A stretch of DNA of 64,000 nucleotides from Bordetella petrii (GCA_017745595.1 WMBV01000001.1:424382-488381); one strand, 5' to 3'; counted from the stretch's first letter, positions 39,836 to 49,213 are shown. Notes: a model not told the origin generated them from the sequence alone. A program made the numbers and translations.

Positions 39836-41041
39836 ATGAGCACCTCGCAAAAGAAGCAAAGCGCCCCGGCCGCAAAGAAAGTGAGCGCGCCCGCCGAGGA
39901 AAAACCCGGATTCAAGCCCAAGAAGTCGGTGGCGCTGTCCGGCGTGGTGGCCGGCAACACCGCGCTGTGCACGGTGGGCCGTACCGGCAACGACCTGCAC
40001 TACCGCGGCTACGATATCCTCGACTTCGCCGGCACGGCCGAATTCGAGGAAATCGCCCACTTGCTGGTGCACGGCAAGCTGCCCACCAAGGCCGAACTGA
40101 AGGCCTACAAGCAAAAGCTGCGCGCGCTGCGCGGCCTGCCGGCCCAGCTGCAAGACGCCCTGGAAACCCTGCCCGCCTCCAGCCACCCCATGGACGTGAT
40201 GCGCACGGCCGTATCGGTGCTGGGCTGCGTGCTGCCCGAAAAAGACGACCACAACATCCCGGGCGCGCGCGACATCGCCGACCGCCTGATGGCCAACCTG
40301 GGTTCGGCGCTGCTGTATTGGTACCACTACAGCCATAATGGCCGCATCATCGACGTGCAGACCGACGACGACAGCATCGGCGGGCATTTCCTGCACTTGC
40401 TGCATGGCGAGAAGCCGTCCGACGACTGGGTGCGCGCCATGCACACCTCGCTGATCCTGTACGCCGAGCACGAGTTCAACGCCTCGACCTTCACCGGCCG
40501 CGTCATTGCCGGCACCGGCTCGGACATGTATTCCGCCATTACCGGCGCCATCGGCGCGCTGCGCGGGCCCAAGCACGGCGGCGCCAACGAAGTGGCCTTC
40601 GAAGTGCAGAAGCGCTACGACAGCCCCGACGAAGCCGAGGCCGACATCCGCCGCCGCGTCGAGGCCAAGGAAGTCATCATCGGCTTCGGCCACCCCGTCT
40701 ACACGGTGTCCGACCCGCGCAACAAGGTCATCAAGGACGTGGCGCGCAAGCTGTCCAAGAAGGCCGGCAGCACCAAGATGTTCGACATCGCCGAACGCCT
40801 GGAAACCGTGATGTGGGACGTGAAAAAGATGTTCCCCAACCTGGACTGGTTCTCGGCCGTCAGCTACCACATGATGGGCGTGCCCACCGCCATGTTCACC
40901 CCGCTGTTCGTCATCGCGCGCACGGCGGGCTGGTCGGCCCACATCATCGAGCAGCGCGTCGACAACAAGATCATCCGGCCCACCGCCAACTACGTCGGCC
41001 CGGAAGACCAGAAGTACGTGCCGCTGGACAAGCGCAAGTAA
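39836..41041 (+). CDS. prpC: 2-Methylcitrate synthase
   Basis: Condenses propionyl-CoA with oxaloacetate to start the methylcitrate cycle. It is a citrate-synthase-fold protein of 401 residues with a lysine/alanine-rich N-terminal extension of about 35 residues ([12 protein letters not shown]) before [22 protein letters not shown]. Active-site segments are [25 protein letters not shown] and [16 protein letters not shown]; the shorter core and [10 protein letters not shown] are typical of PrpC rather than GltA. AAGGAG precedes the start. A strong intrinsic terminator follows. Confidence 0.97.
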   Translation: MSTSQKKQSAPAAKKVSAPAEEKPGFKPKKSVALSGVVAGNTALCTVGRTGNDLHYRGYDILDFAGTAEFEEIAHLLVHGKLPTKAELKAYKQKLRALRGLPAQLQDALETLPASSHPMDVMRTAVSVLGCVLPEKDDHNIPGARDIADRLMANLGSALLYWYHYSHNGRIIDVQTDDDSIGGHFLHLLHGEKPSDDWVRAMHTSLILYAEHEFNASTFTGRVIAGTGSDMYSAITGAIGALRGPKHGGANEVAFEVQKRYDSPDEAEADIRRRVEAKEVIIGFGHPVYTVSDPRNKVIKDVARKLSKKAGSTKMFDIAERLETVMWDVKKMFPNLDWFSAVSYHMMGVPTAMFTPLFVIARTAGWSAHIIEQRVDNKIIRPTANYVGPEDQKYVPLDKRK

Positions 41042-41055
41042 GCGCCGCGGCATCG

Positions 41056-41089
41056 AAAAAGGCCCGGGCTTGGCCCGGGCCTTTTTTTC
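41056..41089 (+). terminator. Intrinsic terminator of prpBC
   Basis: Perfect 14-base-pair stem (AAAAAGGCCCGGGC and GCCCGGGCCTTTTT) with a three-base loop, followed by more T residues, 15 bases after the prpC stop. The A-run on one side and T-run on the other mean it can work in both directions, and it also stands beyond the converging prpF gene. Confidence 0.92.
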
Positions 41090-41098
41090 TCAGGTGTA

Positions 41099-41129
41099 GG
41101 TGTCTGACTCCCGCAGGGTGTCAGACACC
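41099..41129. repeat. Dispersed 31-32 bp palindromic repeat, copy 9
   Basis: Commonest form, identical to copy 5: GGTGTCTGAC, TCCCGCAGGGT, GTCAGACACC. It is paired head-to-head with the next copy, 29 bases on, in the gap between convergent prpC and prpF. Confidence 0.9.
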
Positions 41130-41158
41130 GAAGTGGGCGGGAGCCATTGCAATACACC

Positions 41159-41190
41159 GGTGTCTGACACCCTGTCGGGAGTCAGACACC
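41159..41190. repeat. Dispersed 31-32 bp palindromic repeat, copy 10
   Basis: GGTGTCTGAC, ACCCTGTCGGGA, GTCAGACACC: the reverse orientation, with one extra base in the centre. It is the partner of copy 9. Confidence 0.9.
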
Positions 41191-41219
41191 TGATCGTGGT
41201 GTCAAGCCGGAGCTATAAA

Positions 41220-41302
41220 GCGGGGACGCCGCGGATCCGGCTCCGCCGGTCCGCCAGCGCCGCCCCCTTGAGAGGGAAGCGCGCAGCGCTTCGGGGGGGC
41301 CC
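41220..41302 (-). repeat. ~83 bp intergenic repeat, copy B (inverted)
   Basis: Near-exact reverse complement of the element after mdh, differing mainly in the middle (CCCTCTCAAGGGGGC here against a C-run/G-run there). It ends just before the prpF stop codon, so both mdh and prpF run straight into the same kind of element in the same relative orientation. This suggests a role at transcript 3' ends. Confidence 0.85.
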
Positions 41303-41303
41303 C

Positions 41304-42482
41304 TCACCCAGGCACGCGCACCCAGCCTTCCATCAGCACGCGCGCGCTGCGCGACATGATGGCCTTGGTGACGGTCCAGGTGCCGTCGACCTGGCGGGCC
41401 TGCGCGCCCACGCGCAGCGTGCCCGACGGATGGCCGAAGCGCACGCCGTCGCGCTCGCCGCCCCCGGCGGCCAGGTTGACCAGCGTGCCCGGCACCGCGG
41501 CGGCGGTGGCGATGGCAACCGAGGCGGTACCCATCATGGCGTGGTGCAGCTTGCCCATGGACAGCGCGCGCACCAGCAGGTCGACGTCGCCGGCGGCGAT
41601 GCGCTTGCCGCTGGATGCGGTGTAGTCGGCCGGCGCGGCCACGAAGGCGACCTTGGGCGTGTGCTGGCGGCCGGCGGCCTGGTCGACGGACTCGATCAGG
41701 CCCATGCGCACGGCCCCATGGGCGCGTATGGTCTCGAAGCGCGCCAGCGCGGCGGCGTCGCCGTTGATGTCGTCCTGCAGTTCGGTGCCGGTATAGCCCA
41801 GCGCCTCGGCCTGCAGAAAAATGGTGGGAATGCCGGCATTGATGAAGGTGGCCTTGAACGCGCCCACGCCCGGCACGTCGAACTCGTCGACCAGGTTGCC
41901 GGTGGGGAACATCGCGCCGCCCTCGTCTCCGTCTTCGGCCGGGTCCAGGAATTCGATGCGCACTTCGGCGGCCGGGAAGGTGACGCCGTCGAGTTCGAAG
42001 TCGCCGGTTTCCTGCACCTCGCCCGCGGTCATGGGCACGTGGGCGACGATGGTCTTGCCGATGTTGGCCTGCCAGATGCGCACCACGGCCACCCCGTCGC
42101 GCGGCACGCGCTCGGCATCGACCAGGCCGTTGGCGACGGCAAAGGGCCCCACGGCGGCCGACAGGTTGCCGCAGTTGCCGCTCCAGTCGACGAAGGCCTG
42201 GTCGATGGAGACCTGGCCGAACAGGTAATCGACATCGTGGCCGGGCCGCGTGCTCTTGGAAAGAATGACCGTTTTGCTGGTGCTGGACGTGGCCGCGCCC
42301 ATGCCGTCGATCTGCTTGCCGTAGGGGTCGGGGCTGCCGATCACGCGCAGCAATAGCGCGTCGCGCGCGGGGCCCGGCGCCTGGGCCGCCTGGGGCAGGT
42401 CGGTAAGCTTGAAAAACACGCCTTTGCTGGTGCCGCCGCGCATATAGGTGGCGGGAATTCGGATCTGGGGTGCATGAGCCAT
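41304..42482 (-). CDS. prpF: 2-Methylaconitate cis-trans isomerase PrpF
   Basis: A 392-residue protein of the diaminopimelate-epimerase-like fold. It converts the 2-methyl-trans-aconitate made by AcnD to the cis form. The N-terminus IPATYMRGGTSKGVFFKLTD and the segment GMGAATSSTSKTVILSKSTR match PrpF, as do DYLFGQVSIDQAFVDWSGNCGNLSAAV and AMMGTASVAIATAA. AGGA precedes the ATG. It lies 75 bases downstream of acnD on the same strand; PrpF is needed only where AcnD is used, which fits the neighbour. Confidence 0.96.
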   Translation of the reverse strand: MAHAPQIRIPATYMRGGTSKGVFFKLTDLPQAAQAPGPARDALLLRVIGSPDPYGKQIDGMGAATSSTSKTVILSKSTRPGHDVDYLFGQVSIDQAFVDWSGNCGNLSAAVGPFAVANGLVDAERVPRDGVAVVRIWQANIGKTIVAHVPMTAGEVQETGDFELDGVTFPAAEVRIEFLDPAEDGDEGGAMFPTGNLVDEFDVPGVGAFKATFINAGIPTIFLQAEALGYTGTELQDDINGDAAALARFETIRAHGAVRMGLIESVDQAAGRQHTPKVAFVAAPADYTASSGKRIAAGDVDLLVRALSMGKLHHAMMGTASVAIATAAAVPGTLVNLAAGGGERDGVRFGHPSGTLRVGAQARQVDGTWTVTKAIMSRSARVLMEGWVRVPG

Positions 42483-42557
42483 GGTGCCGTCCTGAAACTG
42501 GTTGGGCGTATAAAAAGAGAAAGCGGAGCGCCGGCGGGCGCCCCGCGCGAACGTCGC

Positions 42558-45173
42558 TCAGCCGGCCTGGCGCGCGGCATCGGCCGATTCGGCCTCGAGG
42601 AAATCTTGTGCAAAGCGCTGCAGCACGCCGCCCGCCTCGTAAATGGACACCTCTTCGGCGGTATCCAGGCGGCAGGTCACGGGAACTTCCACGGTTTGCC
42701 CGTCGCGCCGGCGCACCACCAGCGTCAGGTCGGCGCCCGGCTTGCGTTCGCCCACCACGTCGTAGGTTTCGGTGCCGTCCAGCGCCAGCGTGTTGCGGTC
42801 GGTGCCGGGCTTGAATTCCAGCGGCAGCACGCCCATGCCGATCAGGTTGGTGCGGTGGATGCGCTCGAAGCCCTGCGCCACGATGGCCTCGACGCCGGCC
42901 AGGCGCACTCCCTTGGCGGCCCAGTCGCGCGACGAGCCCTGGCCGTAGTCGGCGCCGGCCACGATGATGAGCGGCTGCTTGCGTTCCATATAGGTTTCGA
43001 TGGCTTCCCACATGCGCATCACCTTGCCCTCGGGCTCGACGCGCGCCAGCGACCCCTGCCGCACGCTGCGGTCGTCGTTGCGCACCATCTCGTTGTACAG
43101 CTTGGGATTGGCGAACGTGGCACGCTGCGCGGTCAGGTGGTCGCCCCGGTGGGTGGCGTAGGAATTGAAGTCTTCTTCGGGCAGGCCCATTTTCGCCAGA
43201 TATTCGCCCGCCGCGCTGTCGAGCAGGATGGCGTTGGACGGCGAAAGATGGTCGGTGGTGATGTTGTCGCCCAGCACCGCCAGCGGGCGCATGCCGCGCA
43301 GCGTGCGTTCGCCGGCCAGCGCGCCTTCCCAATACGGCGGGCGGCGGATATACGTGCTGGTGGGGCGCCACGCGTACAAGGGGCTGATCGCCTCGCGGCG
43401 TTCGTCGCGGATGCCGAACATGGGCTCGTAGACGTTGCGGAACTGTTCGGGCTTGACGGCGGCCTGGACCACCGCGTCGATTTCTTCGTCGCTGGGCCAG
43501 ATATCTTTCAGGCGGATTTCCTTGCCGCTGGCATCGGTGCCCAGCACGTCTTGTTCGATGTCGAAGCGGATGGTGCCGGCGATGGCGTAGGCCACCACCA
43601 GCGGCGGCGAGGCCAGGAAGGCCTGCTTGGCATAGGGATGGATGCGCCCGTCGAAATTGCGGTTGCCCGACAGCACGGCCGTGGAATACAGGTCGCGGTC
43701 GATGATTTCTTGCTGGATGGCCGGGTCCAGCGCGCCCGACATGCCGTTGCACGTGGTACAGGCGAACGCCACCACGCCGAAGCCGAGCTGCTCGAGTTCG
43801 GTGGTCAGGCCGGCTTCGTCCAGGTACAGGGCCACCGTCTTGGACCCGGGCGCCAGCGAGGTCTTGACCCAGGGCTTGCGGGCCAGGCCCGCGCGGTTGG
43901 CATTGCGCGCCAGCAGGCCGGCGGCGATGACGTTGCGCGGATTGCTGGTGTTGGTGCAGCTGGTGATGGCGGCAATGATGACGGCGCCATCGGGCATCAG
44001 GCCGGGCCGGGCCTCGACCGGGCCGGCGATGCCGCGCTCGGCCAGGTCGGAAACCGGCAGGCGGCGATGCGGGTTGGACGGCCCGGCCAGGGTGCGTACC
44101 ACGCTGGACAGGTCGAAGCGCAGCACGCGCTCGTACTGCGCCGCCTTCAGCGTGTCGGACCACAGGCCGGCCACCTTGGCGTAGGTTTCCACCAGCTTCA
44201 CCTGCGCGTCGTCGCGGCCGGTGAGCTTCAGGTATTCGATGGTCTGGCTGTCGATGGAGAACATCGCCGCGGTGGCGCCGTATTCGGGGGCCATGTTGGA
44301 AATCGTGGCCCGGTCGCCCAGCGTCAGGCTGGAAGCGCCCGCGCCGAAGAATTCCAGGTAGGCGCCCACCACCCGTTCCTTGCGCAGGAACTCGGTCAGC
44401 GTCAGCACGATGTCGGTGGCGGTGATGCCGGGCTGGCGGCGGCCGGTGAGCTCGACGCCGACGATGTCCGGCAGGCGCATCCAGGACGCGCGGCCCAGCA
44501 TGACGTTCTCGGCTTCCAGGCCGCCCACGCCGACGGCGATGACGCCCAGCGCGTCGACGTGCGGGGTATGGCTGTCGGTGCCCACCAGCGTGTCGGGATA
44601 GGCCACGCCATCTTGGGCATGGATGACCGGCGACATGCGCTCGAGGTTGATCTGGTGCATGATGCCGTTGCCCGGGGGCACCACGTCGACGTTGTGGAAG
44701 GCCTGGCGGGTCCATTCGATGAAATGGAAGCGGTCTTCGTTGCGGCGGTCTTCGACGGCGCGGTTTTTCTCGAACGCATCGGGCTCGAAGCCGCCGTGCT
44801 CCACCGCCAGCGAGTGGTCGACGATCAATTGCACCGGCACGACCGGATTGACCTTGGCCGGGTCGCCGCCCTTGTCGGCGATGGCGTCGCGCAGGCCGGC
44901 CAGGTCGACCAGCGCGGTCTGGCCCAGGATGTCGTGGCACACCACGCGTGCCGGAAACCACGGAAAATCGAGGTCGCGGCGGCGTTCGATGAGCTGCCGC
45001 AGCGCATCGTCGAGCAGGGCCGGGTCGCAGCGGCGCACCAGGTTCTCGGCCAGCACGCGCGAGGTATAGGGCAGGCCATCGTAGGCGCCGGGCGCGAGCG
45101 CCTCGACGGCGGCGCGTGCATCGAAGTAATCCAGGCGGGTGCCCGGCAGGGGCTTGCGGTATTTGATGTTCAT
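42558..45173 (-). CDS. acnD: Fe/S-dependent 2-methylcitrate dehydratase AcnD
   Basis: Aconitase-superfamily enzyme of 871 residues that dehydrates 2-methylcitrate in the methylcitrate cycle. Iron-sulfur ligands are in AITSCTNTSNPRNVIAAG and AFACTTCNGMSGALDPAIQ. The TCNGMSGAL variant, where AcnA has TCIGNSGP, and the neighbouring prpF mark it as AcnD. TLVGTDSHTPHVDALGVIAV and the C-terminal swivel-domain motif ADYGQGSSRDWAAKG are intact. Its ATG overlaps the stop of the upstream FCD-type GntR gene (ATGA), so regulator, acnD and prpF are probably one transcript. Confidence 0.95.
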   Translation of the reverse strand: MNIKYRKPLPGTRLDYFDARAAVEALAPGAYDGLPYTSRVLAENLVRRCDPALLDDALRQLIERRRDLDFPWFPARVVCHDILGQTALVDLAGLRDAIADKGGDPAKVNPVVPVQLIVDHSLAVEHGGFEPDAFEKNRAVEDRRNEDRFHFIEWTRQAFHNVDVVPPGNGIMHQINLERMSPVIHAQDGVAYPDTLVGTDSHTPHVDALGVIAVGVGGLEAENVMLGRASWMRLPDIVGVELTGRRQPGITATDIVLTLTEFLRKERVVGAYLEFFGAGASSLTLGDRATISNMAPEYGATAAMFSIDSQTIEYLKLTGRDDAQVKLVETYAKVAGLWSDTLKAAQYERVLRFDLSSVVRTLAGPSNPHRRLPVSDLAERGIAGPVEARPGLMPDGAVIIAAITSCTNTSNPRNVIAAGLLARNANRAGLARKPWVKTSLAPGSKTVALYLDEAGLTTELEQLGFGVVAFACTTCNGMSGALDPAIQQEIIDRDLYSTAVLSGNRNFDGRIHPYAKQAFLASPPLVVAYAIAGTIRFDIEQDVLGTDASGKEIRLKDIWPSDEEIDAVVQAAVKPEQFRNVYEPMFGIRDERREAISPLYAWRPTSTYIRRPPYWEGALAGERTLRGMRPLAVLGDNITTDHLSPSNAILLDSAAGEYLAKMGLPEEDFNSYATHRGDHLTAQRATFANPKLYNEMVRNDDRSVRQGSLARVEPEGKVMRMWEAIETYMERKQPLIIVAGADYGQGSSRDWAAKGVRLAGVEAIVAQGFERIHRTNLIGMGVLPLEFKPGTDRNTLALDGTETYDVVGERKPGADLTLVVRRRDGQTVEVPVTCRLDTAEEVSIYEAGGVLQRFAQDFLEAESADAARQAG

Positions 45174-45883
45174 GCCTCGGTGCGCGGCAGGTTGCCCTGC
45201 GCGATCTGATGTTCAATGTTGAGACGCGATGCGCGTATATGCCTGCGCATCAGGAGTTCCGCCAATTCCCCGTCGCCATCGGCGATGGCGTCGAGAATAC
45301 GGTGATGCTCGGCGTACGCCTGGCGGGGACGATTGGGCGTGGCCGAATACTGGATGCGGTACATGCGCGCCAGTTGATAAAGTTCGTCGCACAGCATGCG
45401 GATCAGCATCTGGTTGCCGCTGGCCTGCACGATGCGGTAGTGGAAATCGTAGTCGCCTTCCTGCAGGTAATAGCCGCGCCCCGCCTGGAAGGCTTCGTCG
45501 CGTTCGTGCGCTTCGAGCACGCGCCGCAGTTCGGCGGCCATGGCCGGCGTCATGCGCTCGGCGGCCAGCCTGCAGGCCATGCCTTCGAGCGATTCGCGAA
45601 TCTGGTAGAGCTCGCACAGTTCTTGCTGGCTGAGCGACACGACGCGGGCGCCCACGTGCGGCACGCGCACCAGCAGGCGCTGGCCTTCGAGGCGGTGGAT
45701 GGCCTCGCGCAGCGGGCCGCGGCTGATGCCGTAGGTACGGGCGAGCTCGGGCTCGGACATCTTGCTGCCCGGCGCGATTTCCCCCTTGACGATAGCTGCC
45801 TGGATCTTGCGGAAGACGTGGTCCGACAGGGTTTCGGACTCGCCTTCGGTGGCGACGGGCAGCGACAAGACTTTGGCGTCCAT
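45170..45883 (-). CDS. GntR-family (FCD subfamily) transcriptional regulator of the prp genes
   Basis: A 237-residue regulator. The winged helix spans residues about 20-80 (DHVFRKIQAAIVKGEIAPGS, then MSEPELARTYGISRGPLREAIHRLEGQRLL). The FCD all-helical effector domain covers about 95-225, with the metal/ligand pattern of Asp and His in YDFHYRIVQASGNQML and AYAEHHRILDAI. It is translationally coupled to acnD and divergent from prpD, so propionate-type signals (for example 2-methylcitrate) are likely effectors by inference. Two TTGTCGACAA-type palindromes flank its start region. The ATG at 45883 sits inside one of them; the longer upstream frame crosses both and is rejected. Confidence 0.92.
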   Translation of the reverse strand: MDAKVLSLPVATEGESETLSDHVFRKIQAAIVKGEIAPGSKMSEPELARTYGISRGPLREAIHRLEGQRLLVRVPHVGARVVSLSQQELCELYQIRESLEGMACRLAAERMTPAMAAELRRVLEAHERDEAFQAGRGYYLQEGDYDFHYRIVQASGNQMLIRMLCDELYQLARMYRIQYSATPNRPRQAYAEHHRILDAIADGDGELAELLMRRHIRASRLNIEHQIAQGNLPRTEA

Positions 45884-45892
45884 GTCGACAAT
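45882..45892. promoter_or_regulatory. Candidate FCD-regulator operator 1 (overlaps start codon)
   Basis: ATGTCGACAAT contains the TGTCGACA palindrome, and its first bases coincide with the regulator's start codon region. It shares the core with the second site 60 bases away. FCD-type GntR proteins bind short palindromes of the TTGT-N-ACAA kind, so autorepression is likely. Confidence 0.6.
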
Positions 45893-45942
45893 TACCGCGT
45901 TATGAGTGGGCAGATTATAGCCAGATCGGTTTTTTCGGGCTA

Positions 45943-45956
45943 GATTGTCGACAATC
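45943..45956. promoter_or_regulatory. Candidate FCD-regulator operator 2
   Basis: GATTGTCGACAATC is a perfect 14-bp palindrome in the region shared by the regulator-acnD-prpF and prpD transcripts. It extends the TTGTCGACAA core seen at the regulator start. Binding here could repress both directions. Confidence 0.75.
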
Positions 45957-46029
45957 CACCGTACGTTGCCGAACCCCGCGCCGGGGCGCCGTGCCTGCGC
46001 CGCGCGCCGGCGCCACTTAGGAGCCCGCC

Positions 46030-47481
46030 ATGTCCGCCCCCATCTCGAATGTGCGCCCCGATCCCGACCAGGTCCTGGTCGACATCGCCGACTATGTCCT
46101 CGATTACAGGATCGACAGCGCCCTGGCGTACGAAACGGCACGCAATTGCCTGATCGACACCCTGGGGTGCGGGCTGGAAGCGCTGGAATATCCCGCCTGC
46201 CGCAAGCTGCTGGGCCCCATCGTGCCGGGCACCGTGGTGCCCCACGGCGCCAAAGTGCCCGGCACGCAATTCCAGCTCGACCCGGTGCAGGCGGCCTTCA
46301 ATATCGGCGCCATGATCCGCTGGCTGGATTTCAACGACACCTGGCTGGCCGCCGAATGGGGCCATCCATCCGACAACCTGGGCGGCATCCTGGCCACTGC
46401 GGACTGGCTGTCGCGCAACGCCGTGGCCGCCGGCAAGGCGCCGCTGACCATGCGGGCGGTGCTGGCCGCGATGATCAAGGCGCACGAAATCCAGGGGTGC
46501 ATCGCGCTGGAAAACTCGTTCAACCAGGTCGGCCTGGACCACGTCGTGCTGGTCAAGGTGGCATCGACGGCCGTGGTGGCGCAGATGCTGGGCCTGAGCC
46601 GCGAAGAAACCATCAATGCCGTGTCGCTGGCCTGGGTCGACGGGCAGAGCCTGCGCACCTATCGCCACGCGCCCAATACCGGCAGCCGCAAGAGCTGGGC
46701 GGCCGGCGATGCCACCAGCCGCGCGGTGCGCCTGGCGCTGATCGCCCGCACGGGCGAAATGGGCTATCCCTCGGTACTCAGCGCCAAGACCTGGGGCTTC
46801 TACGATGTGCTGTTCAAGGGGCAGCCGTTCAAGTTTCAGCGGCCCTATGGCAGCTACGTGATGGAAAACGTGCTGTTCAAGATTTCGTTTCCCGCCGAGT
46901 TCCATGCCCAGACGGCGGTGGAATGCGCCATGGCAATCCACGCCCAGTTGCAGGCGGCCGGCAAGTCGGCCGCCGACATCAAGCGGATCACCATCCGCAC
47001 GCACGAGGCGTGCCTGCGCATCATCGACAAGAAGGGTCCGCTGAACAATCCGGCCGACCGCGACCACTGCATCCAGTACATGGTGGCGGTGCCGGTGCTG
47101 TTCGGGCGCCTGACGGCGGCCGACTACGAAGACGAAGTCGCCCGCGACCCGCGCATCGACGCCCTGCGCGCCAAGATCGTGTGCGTGGAAGACCCGGCCT
47201 ACACGCGCGCCTATCACGACCCCGACCAGCGCTCGATCGCCAACGCGCTGACGGTGGAATTCAACGACGGCACGCGCCTGGACGAGGTGGTATGCGAATA
47301 TCCCATCGGCCACAAGCGCCGCCGCCCCGAGGGCATTCCGCTGCTGGAAGCGAAGTTCCGCACCAACCTGGCGCGCGTCTTCCCGGCCAGGCAGCAGGCG
47401 CGCATCCTGACGGCCTCGCTCGACCAGCAGGCGCTGGAAGCCATGCCGGTGCACGAGTATGTGGATTTATACGTGATCTGA
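46030..47481 (+). CDS. prpD: 2-Methylcitrate dehydratase PrpD
   Basis: Iron-independent dehydratase of the MmgE/PrpD family, 483 residues, the same length as E. coli PrpD. The conserved segments [42 protein letters not shown] (with the motif Asp-His) and [20 protein letters not shown] place it with the true PrpD branch rather than the general MmgE group. AGGAG stands seven bases before the ATG. It is divergent from the FCD regulator-acnD-prpF unit. The cell thus encodes two alternative routes over the same step. The 3' end converges on the ABC transporter operon with only 11 bases between. Confidence 0.93.
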   Translation: MSAPISNVRPDPDQVLVDIADYVLDYRIDSALAYETARNCLIDTLGCGLEALEYPACRKLLGPIVPGTVVPHGAKVPGTQFQLDPVQAAFNIGAMIRWLDFNDTWLAAEWGHPSDNLGGILATADWLSRNAVAAGKAPLTMRAVLAAMIKAHEIQGCIALENSFNQVGLDHVVLVKVASTAVVAQMLGLSREETINAVSLAWVDGQSLRTYRHAPNTGSRKSWAAGDATSRAVRLALIARTGEMGYPSVLSAKTWGFYDVLFKGQPFKFQRPYGSYVMENVLFKISFPAEFHAQTAVECAMAIHAQLQAAGKSAADIKRITIRTHEACLRIIDKKGPLNNPADRDHCIQYMVAVPVLFGRLTAADYEDEVARDPRIDALRAKIVCVEDPAYTRAYHDPDQRSIANALTVEFNDGTRLDEVVCEYPIGHKRRRPEGIPLLEAKFRTNLARVFPARQQARILTASLDQQALEAMPVHEYVDLYVI

Positions 47482-47492
47482 ATTCGAGCTGT

Positions 47493-48326
47493 TCAGGCGG
47501 CGCCTGCCGCCACCGTCATCCCGCCCAGCAAGGGCACTGCCGCCACCAGGCGCTTCGTGTACGCATGCTGCGGATTGGACAAGACCTCGTCGGCCGGCCC
47601 CACCTCGACCAGCTCGCCTTTCATCATGACGGCCACCCGCGACGCGAACGCGCGCGCGATGGAAATGTCGTGGGTGATCATCAGGTAGGCGACGTCGTGC
47701 TTTTTCTGGATGTCGAGCATCAGGTTCAGCACCTGGCCGCGGATGGACACATCGGCGCCGGACAGGGGCTCGTCGGCGATGATCAGGCGCGGTTCCATGG
47801 CCAGCGAGCGGGCGATCGACACGCGCTGCCGCTGGCCGCCGCTCAGTTCGTGAGGATAGCGGTCGATGAACTTCGCGGCGGGCCGCAGGCCCACGTCTTC
47901 CAGCAGTTGCGTGCAGCGCGCGGCGCCCGCGCCGGGCTGCTTCCATAATGCCTGCATGAGCAGTTCGCGCACGGTCTTGCGCGGGTTGAGCGACGCGGTC
48001 GGGTCCTGGAAGATCGGCTGCATGCGCGTGCGCAGCGTCCGGAAAGCCTCTGGCGGCAAGCCGGTCAGGCGCGTGCCGTCGAAGGTCACGCTGCCGGTAT
48101 CCGGCTGCATCAGGCCCAGCGCGATGCGGCCCAGGGTCGACTTGCCGGAACCGCTTTCTCCGACCAGCGCCACGATTTCGCCCGCGTTCACCGTCAGGCT
48201 TACCGATTTGACGGCGGCGAAGGTGCCGCCGCCCACGATGCGGAAGTTCTTGCCGACCGAATCGATCACCAGGATCGGCTGCGCCGCGCCGCCGGAAGGC
48301 GTAGGAGTCGAGGAGGTGTTTTCCAT
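47493..48326 (-). CDS. Peptide-type ABC transporter ATP-binding protein (DppF/OppF-like)
   Basis: A 277-residue ATPase. Walker A is VGESGSGKSTLGRIAL, the signature is LSGGQRQRVSIARSL, and Walker B with its catalytic Glu is in RLIIADEPLSGADVSIRGQVL. The early Q-loop (MQPIFQDPTASLNPRKTV) and the oligopeptide-transporter C-terminal extension (GPADEVLSNPQHAYTKRLVAAVP) place it in the Dpp/Opp branch. It is the last gene of the operon that begins with methylaspartate ammonia-lyase, separated by 7 bases from the other ATPase gene. Confidence 0.95.
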   Translation of the reverse strand: MENTSSTPTPSGGAAQPILVIDSVGKNFRIVGGGTFAAVKSVSLTVNAGEIVALVGESGSGKSTLGRIALGLMQPDTGSVTFDGTRLTGLPPEAFRTLRTRMQPIFQDPTASLNPRKTVRELLMQALWKQPGAGAARCTQLLEDVGLRPAAKFIDRYPHELSGGQRQRVSIARSLAMEPRLIIADEPLSGADVSIRGQVLNLMLDIQKKHDVAYLMITHDISIARAFASRVAVMMKGELVEVGPADEVLSNPQHAYTKRLVAAVPLLGGMTVAAGAA

Positions 48327-48333
48327 GTTGTCG

Positions 48334-49209
48334 TCAATCCTGGGCTGTGGAGTACTCGCCTTCGATGGTCACGAAGCGGCCGTTGCTGTCGCGCGCCGCC
48401 TGCGCCGCCAGGATGAGGCCCGAGGTGTAGGGGTGCGTGGGCTTGGCGAAGACTTCCTGGGTGACGCCCGACTCGACGATGCGGCTGCGGAACATCACAT
48501 AGACGCGCTCGCACTCTTCCCACACCACGCCCAGGTCGTGGCTGATCAGCAGCATCGCCATGCCCAGGCGCTGGCGCAGGTCGCGCAGCAGGGCCAGAAT
48601 TTCGGCCTGCGTGGTGACGTCCAGCGCGGTGGTGGGTTCGTCGGCAATCAGCAGGCTGGGCCGGCATCCCAGCGCGATGGCCAGCAGCACGCGCTGCCGC
48701 ATGCCGCCCGACAGTTCATGCGGATACGAGCGGATCGTGCTGGCGGGCAGCCGCACCAGCTCCAACAGTTCGGCCACGCGGGCCTGCACGTCGCGGGCGG
48801 CCTTGTCGTGCCGCTTCACGCTTTCGGCGATCTGGCGCCCCACGCGCATCACCGGGTTCAGGTAGCTGAGAGGGTCCTGGAACACCATGGCGACGGGGTG
48901 GCCGCGCACACTTTCCCACTGGGACGCCGTGAAGTCCGTCACGTCGCGGCCGTTCAGGTGGATGCGCCCCGCGGTAATGCGGGCGATCCGGTCGGGCAGC
49001 AGGCCCAGCATCGCGCGCGCCACGGTCGACTTGCCCGAGCCCGATTCGCCCACCAGCGCAACCGATTCGCCCGGGCGCACGACGATCGACACATCCTGCA
49101 CGGCGGTCACGGTGCTGTCGCGGGTCCGGTAGTCCACGCGCAGCGCGTCCGTCTGCAGCAACGGCGGCACGGCGGACGGTCTCTGGCCGGGGTTCTCTGT
49201 AGTGGTCAT
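48334..49209 (-). CDS. Peptide-type ABC transporter ATP-binding protein (DppD/OppD-like)
   Basis: Partner ATPase of 291 residues. Walker A is VGESGSGKSTVARAML, the Q-loop is MVFQDPLSYLNPVMRVG, the signature is LSGGMRQRVLLAIAL, and Walker B is SLLIADEPTTALDVTTQAE. The C-terminal extension contains AKPTHPYTSGLILAAQ. The ATG at 49209 is preferred; an in-frame ATG at 49224 overlaps the permease gene and is possible. Together with its partner it powers the transporter formed by the two permeases. Confidence 0.95.
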   Translation of the reverse strand: MTTTENPGQRPSAVPPLLQTDALRVDYRTRDSTVTAVQDVSIVVRPGESVALVGESGSGKSTVARAMLGLLPDRIARITAGRIHLNGRDVTDFTASQWESVRGHPVAMVFQDPLSYLNPVMRVGRQIAESVKRHDKAARDVQARVAELLELVRLPASTIRSYPHELSGGMRQRVLLAIALGCRPSLLIADEPTTALDVTTQAEILALLRDLRQRLGMAMLLISHDLGVVWEECERVYVMFRSRIVESGVTQEVFAKPTHPYTSGLILAAQAARDSNGRFVTIEGEYSTAQD

Positions 49210-49213
49210 GAGC

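Noticed and set aside
41182..45216. 1344-codon minus-strand frame across prpF and acnD
   Set aside because: It overlaps two well-supported genes in another frame on the same strand and is rich in Arg/Gly/Pro without motifs.
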